DNA from: Luteibacter rhizovicinus DSM 16549
Lineage (GTDB): Bacteria; Pseudomonadota; Gammaproteobacteria; Xanthomonadales; Rhodanobacteraceae
Direction of reading: 5' to 3'
Assembly (NCBI RefSeq): GCF_001887595.1
Contig: NZ_CP017480.1
Location: 3,624,001 to 3,688,000, forward strand
Length of the DNA stretch: 64,000 bases
Shown: in pieces, positions 7,470 to 16,015 of the stretch
Layout: every line of letters starts with the position of its first letter
How positions within the stretch are numbered: position 1 is the first letter of the stretch
Translations under genes and position numbers: made by a program
The notes under the pieces: generated by a model
What the model was told of the DNA's origin: nothing
The model's database searches: none
Seen by the model: only the letters and a program-made list of their open reading frames with translations

Positions 7470-9425
7470 ATGCCGAACACCGAAACCGTCCGCCGACAGC
7501 GCGCCATTGGCGGAGCTCTGGGTGTGGCCGTGCTCGGTTTCGCCTTGTTCTATCACTTCTTTCCGCAGTTGCTGCACGTGGAGCCAGGCCAGAATACGGC
7601 CCGCTCACCGCTGCGCGGGCAGCCCACGACGATGGGCTTCGATCAGCGTCCGCAGGCGGCACCGGGGGCCATCGTGTCGGAAATCGACGCGGGGCCGCCC
7701 ATCATGCTCGCGCCTGCTTCGGTGATCGCCGCACGCCGCCGTGAAAAAACCGATGAAGTCGCACTCCCGGCGCAGAAGACCCCGGATTCTCCCGAGCTGA
7801 CCGCCGTGCTCGATCGCGCGGACAAGGCCTTGCAGGCGGATCGCCTTGTGGGTGGCAAGGACAGCGCCGCCACGATGTTCATGGCCGTGCTCAAGCAGAA
7901 GGCCGACAGCCAGCGGGCCCTGGGCGGCATGGACGAGGTGCGTGCGCGGCTCGCGGCGGAAATCGAGCAGGACATTGCCCTGGGCGACGCGGATGCCGCC
8001 CGCGACGCACTGGCCGCGCTGAAGGCCTTGCCAGCCAGCGCCTCCGAAGTCGGGCCCCTGCAGGAGAAGCTGGCCCTCCTCGACAAGGTGCGGCCGATGC
8101 TGGGCAAGGCCGCCAGCCAGCTCCAGGAAGGCAAGGCGGACCGACCCCAAGGTGACAGCGCGCTGGACACGTATCGCGATGTGCTCCAGCTGGATCCGGA
8201 CAATGCCGTCGCGGAGCAGGGCATCATCCAGGTCCAGCGTGTGGTGCTCGACAAGGCACTGGCCGCCGTCGCCCAGAACGATTTCACGGCAGCGGATGCC
8301 GCGCTGGCCGAGGCGGCGTCCATCCTGCCCGAATCGCAAGGGCTGCAGGACACGCGTGGTCGCATCGAGGGCATGCGCCGGCAGAGCGGCTCGGCGATGC
8401 TCGCCCAGGCGCGTTCCGCGCTGGACGCGGGCAATCTCGAGCTGGCCCAGCAACTGGCGACCAAGGCGCAGCAGATCAGTCCCGACCTGGCCGGTATCGA
8501 CGATTTCAACGAGCGGGTGACCAATGCCCGTCTCTACGCGAGCTACAAACCAGGCCAGGTCTTCGCCGATCGCTTCGTCGACTCGACCGGGCAGGCCCCG
8601 GCCCTCGTCGTCCTGCCGACCGGACACTTCATGATGGGGTCGCCGGACGGCGAGCGAGGCCACGACACGAACGAGGCACCCGCACACGAGGTCCAGATCG
8701 ACAAGGGCGTCGGCATGGGGCGCAGCGCCGTGACGATCGGCCAGTTCCGCGACTTCGTCCGGTCGAGTGGCTACGTTCCGCAGTCGCAATCCCTGGGCGG
8801 TGGCAGCGTCTACGACGAACAAAGCGGCGGCCTGCGTGACGATGCGACAGCGACCTGGCAGGACGACTACGCCGGCAAACCCGGGCAGGAGCGTCTGCCC
8901 GTGATCAACGTTTCCTGGAACGATGCCAAGTCTTACGCGGACTGGCTGTCGCAACGCACAGGCAAGAAGTACCGCCTCGCCAGTGAGGCCGAATTCGAAT
9001 ACGCCCTGCGCGCCGGCAGCACCACGCGCTACTGGTGGGGTAACGACAATCCCACCTCGCGGGTGGAGAACCTCACCGGCGGCAATGACCGCTCCGGTTC
9101 GGGCCGGCGCTGGAGCAATGCGTTCGGCGGCTACAAGGACAGCTACTGGGGGCCGGCACCGGTGATGAGCTTCACGCCGAATCCGTTCGGGTTGTACGAC
9201 ATGGGTGGCAACGTGTCCGAATGGGTTGGCGACTGCTGGCACGACAACTACATCCGCGCGCCGCGCACGGCCGAAGCCTGGGTCAATCCAGGGTGTTCGC
9301 GGCGCGTGATCCGTGGCGGTTCCTGGGGAAGTGCGCCGGACATGGTGCGCTCCGCCTACCGGCAGGGAGCGGAGGCCGATCTGCGTAGCGCACGCGTTGG
9401 ATTCCGTGTGGTTCGCGAGCTGTGA
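7470..9425 (+). CDS. Membrane-anchored SUMF1/FGE-like domain protein
   Basis: A 651-residue protein in three parts: one N-terminal membrane helix (about residues 13-30), a long Ala-rich alpha-helical middle (about 90-350) with repeat-like, TPR-type helices, and a C-terminal SUMF1 domain (about 375-651). Domain motifs include NVSWNDAKSYADWLS, YRLASEAEFEYALRAGS, GLYDMGGNVSEWVGD, RVIRGGSW and GFRVVREL. True formylglycine-generating enzymes use two cysteines after the RGGS motif; here that stretch reads RGGSWGSAPDMVRSAYRQ with no Cys. Sulfatase activation is therefore unlikely and a binding or structural role, as in other bacterial SUMF1-domain proteins, is more likely. It starts divergently from rnd. 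Confidence 0.85.
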   Translation: MPNTETVRRQRAIGGALGVAVLGFALFYHFFPQLLHVEPGQNTARSPLRGQPTTMGFDQRPQAAPGAIVSEIDAGPPIMLAPASVIAARRREKTDEVALPAQKTPDSPELTAVLDRADKALQADRLVGGKDSAATMFMAVLKQKADSQRALGGMDEVRARLAAEIEQDIALGDADAARDALAALKALPASASEVGPLQEKLALLDKVRPMLGKAASQLQEGKADRPQGDSALDTYRDVLQLDPDNAVAEQGIIQVQRVVLDKALAAVAQNDFTAADAALAEAASILPESQGLQDTRGRIEGMRRQSGSAMLAQARSALDAGNLELAQQLATKAQQISPDLAGIDDFNERVTNARLYASYKPGQVFADRFVDSTGQAPALVVLPTGHFMMGSPDGERGHDTNEAPAHEVQIDKGVGMGRSAVTIGQFRDFVRSSGYVPQSQSLGGGSVYDEQSGGLRDDATATWQDDYAGKPGQERLPVINVSWNDAKSYADWLSQRTGKKYRLASEAEFEYALRAGSTTRYWWGNDNPTSRVENLTGGNDRSGSGRRWSNAFGGYKDSYWGPAPVMSFTPNPFGLYDMGGNVSEWVGDCWHDNYIRAPRTAEAWVNPGCSRRVIRGGSWGSAPDMVRSAYRQGAEADLRSARVGFRVVREL

Positions 9426-9530
9426 CGCCGGTCGCGAAGGTTTGCCGAAACCGCTCCATGTAACGCTTGACGCCGACCCGTTACTGGTTACAAATGCGGT
9501 GTCGCCTCTCCAACGCCATGAGGTCCGCAC

Positions 9531-9875
9531 GTGTCTACCTCCATCATCGTTGGCTATCGGCCTTTTCCGGGCCGCACCGATCTGGTTGTTTCGATTCTGC
9601 TGGAGATCTACGAGGCGATGCAGCGCGCGGGCCTGATCACGGCTCGCCGCCCCTGGATCATGCGAAGCGAAGACGGCAACGTCGTCGCCGCCTTCGAAAT
9701 GACCGATCAATATTCATTTGCGGCATCCGAGAAGTTGCGTGAGGTCAGCGTACTTCGCGCGCGCCTGATGGGCGTTGCCGAACGACTTCCCCTCGCGAGC
9801 CTCGCCGAGAGTGGGCAGCCTTACGCGGAGTTCGAGACCACCACCGAATACCCGACGGCGAGCGCGGCGCGCTGA
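9531..9875 (+). CDS. Small conserved-type hypothetical protein
   Basis: Soluble 114-aa protein of alpha/beta composition (IIVGYRPFPGRTDLVVSILL near the start, YAEFETTTEY near the end), without signal peptide or membrane helix. The size and strand pattern are compatible with an EthD/antibiotic-monooxygenase-like dimeric barrel, but this is only a resemblance. Start is GTG at 9531 with AGG 8 bp upstream. Its end faces the histidine kinase gene 3 bp away on the other strand. No function is proposed. Confidence 0.6.
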   Translation: MSTSIIVGYRPFPGRTDLVVSILLEIYEAMQRAGLITARRPWIMRSEDGNVVAAFEMTDQYSFAASEKLREVSVLRARLMGVAERLPLASLAESGQPYAEFETTTEYPTASAAR

Positions 9876-9878
9876 ATC

Positions 9879-11084
9879 TCAGGTGCCCGCGAGGGGCAGG
9901 CGCAGCGTGAAGCAGGTACCGTCGTCCGTGCTCGAACATACTGTGAGCGTGCCGTCGTGGGCACGCGCGATCTCCGAGGCGATATACAGCCCCAGGCCGA
10001 GGCCAGGACGTGGCGTCGCGCTCTCAGGCCGATAGAACGGCTGGAAGAGCATGCCCTGGGTCGCCGGGTCGATCGGCGTGCCGAAGTTGGTCACCGCCAG
10101 CACGATGTGATCGTCCTCGACATGCCCGTCGACGCGGATGGGGTGACGCGTATCGCCGTGTGCGACGGCGTTGTTGAGCAGGTTGGCGAACAGCTGTTGC
10201 AGGCGCACCGGATCGAAGCGAAGTGCGTCCGGGACATGCACGTCGCAGGCAATCCGTACGGCGGGATGCGCGGCGGCTACCTCGGACACGACGCGGCCGA
10301 TCAGGGCGCCCAGGTTGCCCTGGTCCAGTTGGGCGACCGGAATGCCCGAGGCCAGGCGTGCGCGGGCGAAATCCATGATGTCGTCGATCAGGTCGGCCAT
10401 GCGCTTGGTGCTGGCGGTGACCACGCTGGCGAGGCGTCCGGCTCGCGGCGGCAGGTCCATGCCTGACAGGGCTTCGGCTGCCATGCCGGCCGCCTGCAAG
10501 GGGCTGCGCAGGTCATGGCCGACTACGGCGAGGAACTGCTCGCGCAGCACGCCTTCGTCGACCGAGGTGCGCAGTGCACGCTCGGCGTGTTCGACGCGGC
10601 CTTCGAGGGCCATCTGGGTGGCGATCAGCTCGCCATAGAGAACCATCTCCGTGGCGAGTTGCTCTTCGTCGAGGGCCACCGGGCGCGAATCGATGGCGCA
10701 CAGGGTGCCGAAAAACTCGCCGGCCACCGTGAAGATGGGTACCGAGGCGTAGCTCTCCAGCCCGTAGTGTTTCGGCGTGTGATGCTTCGAGTAGATCGGG
10801 TGTTCGCTGGCGTGACCGAACACCACGGGCTGGGGGTGCGAACGGATGTCGTTGCAGATGGTGGTTTCGAGAACGAGGTCCTCGCCCGGTTTCAGGCCGA
10901 AGCCGAGGTCGTCGCGAACGGCACAGGCCGTCCAGCGGTTCTCCGTCACCCGGGCGACGGCGGCGAAGCGCATGCCGGTGGCGCGGACCACGGCATCGAG
11001 GATGCGTGGCACGACCGGCAGGCGAGATATCGCTTCGATCGACGCATCGATGTCTTCTTGCAGCGTGGCCCCGGCGTCACTCAT
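9879..11084 (-). CDS. GAF-domain sensor histidine kinase (orphan)
   Basis: A soluble 401-aa kinase with no membrane helix. The N-terminal GAF sensor (about 20-160; contains TTICNDIRSHPQPVVFGHA and GTLCAIDSRP) is followed by a HisKA dimerisation domain with phospho-acceptor His190 in VVGHDLRSPL. An HATPase_c domain has an N box (LLNNAVAHGD) and a glycine box (GLGLGLYIASEIARAHDG). The GAF type with its DSRP motif resembles those in cytosolic stress and bacteriophytochrome-like kinases. No response regulator is adjacent, so its partner is unknown. Confidence 0.9.
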   Translation of the reverse strand: MSDAGATLQEDIDASIEAISRLPVVPRILDAVVRATGMRFAAVARVTENRWTACAVRDDLGFGLKPGEDLVLETTICNDIRSHPQPVVFGHASEHPIYSKHHTPKHYGLESYASVPIFTVAGEFFGTLCAIDSRPVALDEEQLATEMVLYGELIATQMALEGRVEHAERALRTSVDEGVLREQFLAVVGHDLRSPLQAAGMAAEALSGMDLPPRAGRLASVVTASTKRMADLIDDIMDFARARLASGIPVAQLDQGNLGALIGRVVSEVAAAHPAVRIACDVHVPDALRFDPVRLQQLFANLLNNAVAHGDTRHPIRVDGHVEDDHIVLAVTNFGTPIDPATQGMLFQPFYRPESATPRPGLGLGLYIASEIARAHDGTLTVCSSTDDGTCFTLRLPLAGT

Positions 11085-11166
11085 TCCTGAAGTCTAGCCG
11101 CTACGGCGGTCCCGGACCATGCTCGTGCTAAGATTTTGTGGACTTTTCGATCCAGAAGTGACAGGC

Positions 11167-11751
11167 ATGGCACGTCCACGTGAATTCGACCGCGACACGG
11201 CGCTCCAGCGGGCGATCGAGGTCTTCGCTGCCCACGGGTTCGAGGGCACATCCACCCCGATGTTGCTGGAAGCCATGAAGATCGGGCGGCAGAGCTTGTA
11301 CGACACGTTCGGCGACAAACGGCGCCTGTACCTCGAAGCGCTGCGCCGTTACTCGGACGACAGCACCGGCGCGACGCTGTCAGCCATGTTTGCCAGCGAC
11401 GCCGTGCTCGAAGGTATCGAACGCGCACTGCTAGGCTTCGTGGACGACGCTGTTTCCGGTGCCGCGCCAGCTTGCCTGGGCATCCATGCCGTCACGGAAT
11501 TCGGCACCTCGGAGCCCGACGTTCGCGCGGTGACGGACGCGGTCGGTCACCGTACCCTGCTGGCCTTCGAGAGCCGGCTTCGTGACGGCGTCGAAAGAGG
11601 GGAGCTGGCCGCGGACCTCGATCCGGCCGCTGCCGCGCAGTTCCTGCTGGCGACACTGTCGGGCCTGAAGGTCGCGGCTCGTGGCGGTGCTTCGCGGGCG
11701 GTCTTGCATGGGATCGTGGGTGTCGCGTTACGGGCGCTGGTGCCTTTCTGA
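11167..11751 (+). CDS. TetR/AcrR-family regulator
   Basis: One-component repressor of 194 aa. The N-terminal helix-turn-helix (ALQRAIEVFAAHGFEGTST and IGRQSLYDTFGDKRRLYLEAL) is typical of TetR, and the C-terminal domain is all-helical for ligand binding. I chose ATG 11167 (MARPREFDRD), because the 16 codons before it have no homology-like content. It precedes the SDR at 11887 in the same direction but is separated by a terminator. Control of that SDR is likely from context, with a candidate site at 11852-11867. Confidence 0.87.
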   Translation: MARPREFDRDTALQRAIEVFAAHGFEGTSTPMLLEAMKIGRQSLYDTFGDKRRLYLEALRRYSDDSTGATLSAMFASDAVLEGIERALLGFVDDAVSGAAPACLGIHAVTEFGTSEPDVRAVTDAVGHRTLLAFESRLRDGVERGELAADLDPAAAAQFLLATLSGLKVAARGGASRAVLHGIVGVALRALVPF

Positions 11752-11820
11752 ATCAAGTTGTGGAATGATCAGTCCGTTATTTGTTATGATTGGGGTGTTG
11801 CTGGTCGGCCAGCTCCCGGC

Positions 11821-11844
11821 GCGAGGGTCATACCTCGCTTTTTT
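11821..11844 (+). terminator. Rho-independent terminator after tetR gene
   Basis: Stem GCGAGG (11821-11826), loop GTCATA, arm CCTCGC (11833-11838), then six T. It separates the TetR gene from the downstream SDR. Confidence 0.75.
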
Positions 11845-11851
11845 CTGACCT

Positions 11852-11867
11852 TTAATTGATCGATTAA
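11852..11867. promoter_or_regulatory. Candidate TetR operator upstream of SDR
   Basis: TTAATTGATCGATTAA is a near-perfect inverted repeat (TTAAT ... ATTAA) 19 bp before the SDR start codon. Its position and the adjacent TetR gene suggest an operator, but there is no second copy to support it. Confidence 0.35.
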
Positions 11868-11886
11868 TCCATAACTGGAGAAGCTT

Positions 11887-12627
11887 ATGAACACACGTCC
11901 GCTTGAGGGCAAGATCGCCTTCGTCACCGGTGGGTCCCGTGGCATCGGTGCTGCCATCGTCCGCCGACTTGCCTTGCAAGGTGCCACAGTCACGTTCACT
12001 TACGCGTCGGCGTCAGCGGCGGCTGACGCGCTCCTCGCCGACGTAGCCGCGGCGGGTGGTCATGCGGCCGCGGTCCGGGCCGACAGTGCCGATGCGAACG
12101 CCCTGGGGACCGCGGTCGATGCAGCGGCGGCTCGGCATGGGCGGCTCGACATCCTCGTCAACAACGCCGGCGTGATTACCCACGGTCCGATCGACGATCT
12201 GCCGGTCGAGGAGTTCGACCGTGTCTTCGCTGTCAACGTGCGCGCTGTCTATGCAGGTACGCGAGCAGCGGTGAAGCACATGGGCGAGGGTGGCAGTGTG
12301 ATCACCGTGGGCAGCATCGTCGCCGACCGCAGCGGCTTCCCAGGCACGGCGATCTACAGCGCCTCGAAAGGTGCGATCAAGTCGATGACGCGCGGCTTCG
12401 CGCGAGACCTCGGTCCACGCGGCATCACCGTCAACAACGTGCAGCCAGGTCCCATCGCCACGGATATGAATCCTGCCTATGTCGAAGACCTGGTCTTGCC
12501 GCTGATTCCGTTGGGTCGGATGGGCAAGGCCGACGAGGTGGCGGCGCTGGTCGCTTACCTTGCCGGTCCGGAGGCTCGTTTTACTACAGGTGCCAGCCTG
12601 ACGGTCGATGGTGGTTTTCTGTCCTGA
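11887..12627 (+). CDS. SDR-family oxidoreductase (FabG-like)
   Basis: A 246-aa classical short-chain dehydrogenase. It shows the cofactor motif TGGSRGIG, NNAG, the catalytic Ser in VGSIVADRSG, the YSASKGA Tyr/Lys pair, and the C-terminal FTTGASLTVDGGFLS that is characteristic of FabG-like SDRs. The start has a good ribosome site (TGGAGAAGCTT). Many TetR-SDR pairs detoxify or reduce a carbonyl compound sensed by the regulator; the substrate here is unknown. Confidence 0.9.
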   Translation: MNTRPLEGKIAFVTGGSRGIGAAIVRRLALQGATVTFTYASASAAADALLADVAAAGGHAAAVRADSADANALGTAVDAAAARHGRLDILVNNAGVITHGPIDDLPVEEFDRVFAVNVRAVYAGTRAAVKHMGEGGSVITVGSIVADRSGFPGTAIYSASKGAIKSMTRGFARDLGPRGITVNNVQPGPIATDMNPAYVEDLVLPLIPLGRMGKADEVAALVAYLAGPEARFTTGASLTVDGGFLS

Positions 12628-12655
12628 GGCACGGATATTTTGGGCTTGTCGGCGC

Positions 12656-12943
12656 CTATTTTCCTCTGGAGGCGCCGACGGCTGCCGCGGCATCGTGCTG
12701 GGTGGCGATATGAAGAACCGTAATGTGGATGGCGGCCGTGGCGGCAAACAATGCGGCGAGCCAGATGCACCCCAACAGGTTCACGAAACGCTTCGTTGGA
12801 AGGTGACGCATCTTCTCCAAGATATCGTCGAATCTTTTACATGCACGGTCGAACTCTTCCAATCCCGCGTTATGGGTATCGACACGGGCGATGGTCTTGG
12901 GGTGCTGCGTGCGGCAACTGCACTCGTGATCGGTCGATGTCAC
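12656..12943 (-). CDS. Small single-pass membrane protein, hypothetical
   Basis: A 95-aa protein with a helical, charged N-terminal half (EEFDRACKRFDDILEKMRHL) and one membrane helix (about residues 53-80, FVNLLGCIWLAALFAATAA), ending in a short Ala-rich tail. Start is GTG at 12943 preceded by AGAGGGA, a good Shine-Dalgarno, which supports the call. No family is recognised. It sits just outside the possible tRNA-Leu island. Confidence 0.6.
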   Translation of the reverse strand: MTSTDHECSCRTQHPKTIARVDTHNAGLEEFDRACKRFDDILEKMRHLPTKRFVNLLGCIWLAALFAATAAIHITVLHIATQHDAAAAVGASRGK

Positions 12944-13305
12944 GTGGTCCCTCTAGTGGGCGGTGATTGATCAAACGAGCATCCTACGTCGCCGGTAGCG
13001 CAAAGGTTGTGGACGTCTAGCCGCATACTTGGCCAGGCGTTGCGCCAGCTGCCGTGGGAATGCCCCCGGACGCGTGACGCGGGGAACAAAAAAACCGCCG
13101 ACTGGGCGGGTTCATTGAGAACAATCGAAAACGGCGACTTCCGCTTCAGATGTTGCAGTCTGTTGCGAAAGAGGGAGCCGCAGGTGGTTGGTGCCCAACG
13201 TTTGCAGCAGTTTGACCCAGCTATTACTCCCAAAGTTACTCGCAAACGCGCTTGCGTAGATGAGCCTAAAATAATCCTGGGGTGAGTCACTGGGGAGGAT
13301 GGATC
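12944..13305. other. 362-bp gene-free region with orphan terminator
   Basis: No convincing ORF. A hairpin CCGCC/GGCGG followed on the minus strand by seven T lies at about 13087-13112, with no minus-strand gene upstream of it. At about 13161-13178 there is a degenerate copy of the tRNA-Leu 3' end. The stretch 13200-13280 is noticeably AT-richer than its surroundings. Confidence 0.5.
13087..13112 (-). terminator. Orphan minus-strand terminator resembling that of tRNA-Leu
   Basis: On the minus strand: AACCCGCC, short loop, GGCGG, then a run of seven T. It closely matches the terminator downstream of tRNA-Leu at 15945-15970 in both sequence and spacing to a CGAAAGAGGGA motif. Confidence 0.55.
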
Positions 13306-13620
13306 ATGCGCAAGGTAATTTGCGCGGGCGTCGTGTCGCTGCTGCTGGCTGGGTGTGCGACTGGGGAAAAGATGCGTCGCCTGGATGCCGGGATGGACCG
13401 GCAGACCGTGGAGAAGCAGATGGGTCGCCCTGACGGCTTCAGCGAGCAGGATGGCTATCAGGTGCTCACCTACAAGGATCGGCTCATGAGCGGGTGGTCG
13501 TGGGACCGGGCTGACTATCAGGTCTTGCTGAAGAACGACCGGGTAGTCCAGTACGGCCCTGGCGTGGTCCGGCAGAACCAGGCGAATACCGGGTTGGTCA
13601 TCGTGGCGCCTGTCCGGTGA
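13306..13620 (+). CDS. Small lipoprotein, OmlA/SmpA-like fold, paralogue of the 62933 gene
   Basis: A 104-aa protein with a lipoprotein signal (SLLLAGCA, lipobox Cys17). The mature part, with LDAGMDRQTVEKQMGRPD and DYQVLLKNDRVVQYGPG, follows the pattern of small SmpA/OmlA (BamE-like) domains: a short helix pair ending in G-x-P, then strands. It aligns along its whole length with the 104-aa lipoprotein at 62933-63247. Start ATG 13306 has GGGGAGGA 8 bp before it. The next gene overlaps its stop codon. Confidence 0.75.
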   Translation: MRKVICAGVVSLLLAGCATGEKMRRLDAGMDRQTVEKQMGRPDGFSEQDGYQVLTYKDRLMSGWSWDRADYQVLLKNDRVVQYGPGVVRQNQANTGLVIVAPVR

Positions 13621-13844
13621 GGGCCTTCTTGGCTGCTGACTTTGTTGCCCTCGCCGGGTGTTCCACCGCCACCCGGATTTCCGACGAACACGGCGACGCC
13701 ATCGTCATGGTCCAGTGCGGGTCTGGCTTGTCGTTCTCCATATGTTACGACCGGGCGGCCAAGGAATGCCCGAACGGTTACCGGACCGTTTCGGAAGAAC
13801 CAGGCTTTAACCGGAAAACCCTCAAAGTGGAGTGCAAGCGATAA
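13617..13844 (+). CDS. Small putative lipoprotein, hypothetical
   Basis: A 75-aa ORF whose GTG start overlaps the stop of the preceding lipoprotein gene (GTGA), implying translational coupling. The N-terminus (FLAADFVALAGCS) looks like a short lipoprotein signal, and the remainder has three more Cys (VQCGSG, ICYDR, KVECKR). No family is recognised. Coupling plus signal features make it more likely real than a random frame. Confidence 0.5.
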   Translation: MRAFLAADFVALAGCSTATRISDEHGDAIVMVQCGSGLSFSICYDRAAKECPNGYRTVSEEPGFNRKTLKVECKR

Positions 13845-13897
13845 GGCCATGTGAGCCTATGACCTAAGATTGGCTCGGGGTGAGCCGTAGGGGAGGA

Positions 13898-14956
13898 ATG
13901 GAAGTGGACGAGGCCCGTGTACAACTGGCATGCATCGCGTGGGTGGACGGTTCGTCGCCTCTTTGCGCCTCAGCGGCTATAGAGCCTGCTGTTGAGTTGG
14001 AGATGAAGCGATGGCGGGCCGAACTTGCTCCGCTCTGCCAAAGCCACGCTCTGGCGTCTGGGACGAACATCGGAGACTGCATCGTTGAGGCCGACAATGT
14101 CCTGCTTCAACTGCTCGGTTGTCTGTACGAAAGCTGGCGCCCCTGGCACATGGAGGGACGGTGGCCCGAGGCTTCCGGGGACGCGAAGCCGCCTCGCTGG
14201 CTATGGAGGCATCGTAACGTGGCCCTAGTGTTCCTCTCAGGCGTCGACCAAACGGACTATTTTCAAATCGACAAGGATAGTTTGGCGGCCTGCGCTGATA
14301 GATACCTGGCGGTTCGTTGGCTCCGTCACCCGCGTCTCGATTGGCTGCTGGTGGACGCCATGATGGCGCAGGAAGTCGTGTCGTTCGGCGAGCAGATGAA
14401 GTCTCAGATTTGGGTCAATGCTTCTCTCTATGACCTGTCCGCCAGCGATGCGTACGAGCGGACGAAGGGAAACTTGTCGGCGCTGGAGGCCATACGCACT
14501 AAGTCCCGGGCCAAGGTCATCCTGCTCAAGCTATGGTGGTTTACGGTCGCGCCCATTCTGCTTGTGATCGTCCTGATATATTCGAACGTCAGCGGTGCGG
14601 TCGTCACGGGCTTATGGTGGGCGCTCGCGATCTACGGCATCGGCTACCTGCTGAATCTCGCCTCGATGCCCTTGCTTTACGGTTACCGCCGGTGGCTGAG
14701 TCGAGGCAAGGTAAGGAATCCGCGTGTGTTCGTAGCTCGCCTGCACAAGGCGATGTCGGCCAGCTATGAAATGCTCGATACTCAGGCGATAAGTCCGAAG
14801 GCGGTTCAAGAGTCTCTGGCAGAGTCAACCGCTCTTGGTGCGGCGTGGCCGAATCCTATACGACCACTGATGGACAGGGTCTTAGACTTCGATAGGTCTG
14901 TATGGACGCCGCATGCACCCTTCACCAAACCCATGACCGTGGATGAGGAGTGGTGA
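13898..14956 (+). CDS. Hypothetical two-helix membrane protein
   Basis: A roughly 350-aa protein with no recognised domain. A soluble N-terminal part (residues 1-210, Trp-rich: SWRPWHMEGRWPEASGD) is followed by two membrane helices (about 218-238 and 244-266), then a cytoplasmic-type tail. Start is uncertain: ATG 13898 lies immediately after GGGAGGA, so the GTG at 13904 has better spacing; a GTG at 13880 is also open. Base composition is lower in GC than the housekeeping genes nearby, consistent with acquired DNA. Confidence 0.65.
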   Translation: MEVDEARVQLACIAWVDGSSPLCASAAIEPAVELEMKRWRAELAPLCQSHALASGTNIGDCIVEADNVLLQLLGCLYESWRPWHMEGRWPEASGDAKPPRWLWRHRNVALVFLSGVDQTDYFQIDKDSLAACADRYLAVRWLRHPRLDWLLVDAMMAQEVVSFGEQMKSQIWVNASLYDLSASDAYERTKGNLSALEAIRTKSRAKVILLKLWWFTVAPILLVIVLIYSNVSGAVVTGLWWALAIYGIGYLLNLASMPLLYGYRRWLSRGKVRNPRVFVARLHKAMSASYEMLDTQAISPKAVQESLAESTALGAAWPNPIRPLMDRVLDFDRSVWTPHAPFTKPMTVDEEW

Positions 14957-15038
14957 TATGGGCCTCTGATACCGCTCGTTCTCAACAGTATTTCACTGTT
15001 GCTTACTGTCGGCTGCCCCTCAAATCCTCAGGACGACG

Positions 15039-15284
15039 ATGGCGGTTTTCACCTTTCAACCTAAGTGGAAAGAAGAATTGGTCTGCACCGGGCCGGCTGG
15101 CTCATTCGTCCTGGACCTGACCATGGGGACGGCCACAGCCTACCTTCCTACTGAACAGGCATGGGCCGACAAGGCCCCTTGGTGGGCGAAGCGCCTGTGG
15201 CCTGTGCTGCACAACGAGTTGCAAACGTGGTGCAGGGCTAACGACGTCGGATTCGTCATCGACGCTGGCGCAGCGGTCTACTAA
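15039..15284 (+). CDS. Hypothetical small protein
   Basis: An 81-aa soluble protein, Trp-rich (FQPKWKEEL, ADKAPWWAKRLWPVLHNEL), with no signal peptide. It begins ATG at 15039 after a weak GGACGACG. No family is recognised. It lies in the run of unassigned genes between the possible island boundaries. Confidence 0.5.
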   Translation: MAVFTFQPKWKEELVCTGPAGSFVLDLTMGTATAYLPTEQAWADKAPWWAKRLWPVLHNELQTWCRANDVGFVIDAGAAVY

Positions 15285-15385
15285 CCAAGAACCGAAGCAG
15301 TAACCCAGAAATAACCCAGACGGCTTCCGGCGTTACTGCCCATCACTGTTCTAGTGAACGGTGACCTCAGCGGGGCCGCCCGACG

Positions 15386-15841
15386 TCAGGGCAATCCTAA
15401 CTGTCGCCCCGTCCACGTCTCGAATTTCCCCGACCTGCCTCCGACTGAGACGGTCACCTTGAAGCACGACCTTGAGTCGGCATCGGGCGGGATACGAACC
15501 CCGATGACTCCATCCCATGCGGCGAGTCCAACAGCAGCGGCACCAAGACGAGGGTCGGCGTCGAACATGTTGACTGTGGGCATGTCGTATCCCATCTGGA
15601 TGCCATAGAGATCGGGGACGTTCTTCAGTCCGGAGATCCAGCTGCAGGCGACCTCTACATGGATGCTGTCGATGGGGCCAAACGCCTTCGCTTGCTTCAC
15701 CGGGAACCTCAGGAAGACAGTGGTGCCTTGGCTCTCGGCGGCCTGAGCACTGCCTGAGCCCATGAGAAACGTGGAAAGTGCAAAGGAAAGGAGCATCCTC
15801 ACGGCATTTCTGCGTGCCTTACCGTGAACTTGGACAGCCAT
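15386..15841 (-). CDS. Hypothetical secreted protein
   Basis: A 151-aa protein with an N-terminal export signal (basic MAVQVHGKARRNAVR, hydrophobic LLSFALSTFLMG, cleavage near SAQAAES). The mature region looks beta-rich (TTVFLRFPVKQAKAF, FKVTVSVGGRSGKFE) and holds two cysteines (ACSW, SRSCF) that could form a disulfide. No family is recognised. It is the only minus-strand gene in this block. Confidence 0.6.
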   Translation of the reverse strand: MAVQVHGKARRNAVRMLLSFALSTFLMGSGSAQAAESQGTTVFLRFPVKQAKAFGPIDSIHVEVACSWISGLKNVPDLYGIQMGYDMPTVNMFDADPRLGAAAVGLAAWDGVIGVRIPPDADSRSCFKVTVSVGGRSGKFETWTGRQLGLP

Positions 15842-15944
15842 GGAATCGCATCCTTGTAAACGTGCGGCTGATGATATGAAAAGGCCGTCGGCCGTGGCCG
15901 GAGCGTTCTGAGTTCGGCGTCGGGACGCTACGGGTAATCAGACA

Positions 15945-15970
15945 ACAAAAACCCGCCGGATGGGCGGGTT
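15945..15970 (-). terminator. Terminator downstream of tRNA-Leu
   Basis: On the minus strand: AACCCGCCC, loop ATCC, GGCGGGTTTTTG. It ends about 45 bp beyond the tRNA 3' end. Confidence 0.75.
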
Positions 15971-16015
15971 CTCTGCGGTCCTGCCGCTGGCATGGAATGC
16001 CATGTTTTTCTTGTT

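Noticed and set aside
7605-9710. 701-codon open frame on the minus strand
   Set aside because: It lies opposite the SUMF1-domain gene. Its composition (Arg/His/Val-rich, no domain) is that of a GC-driven antisense frame.
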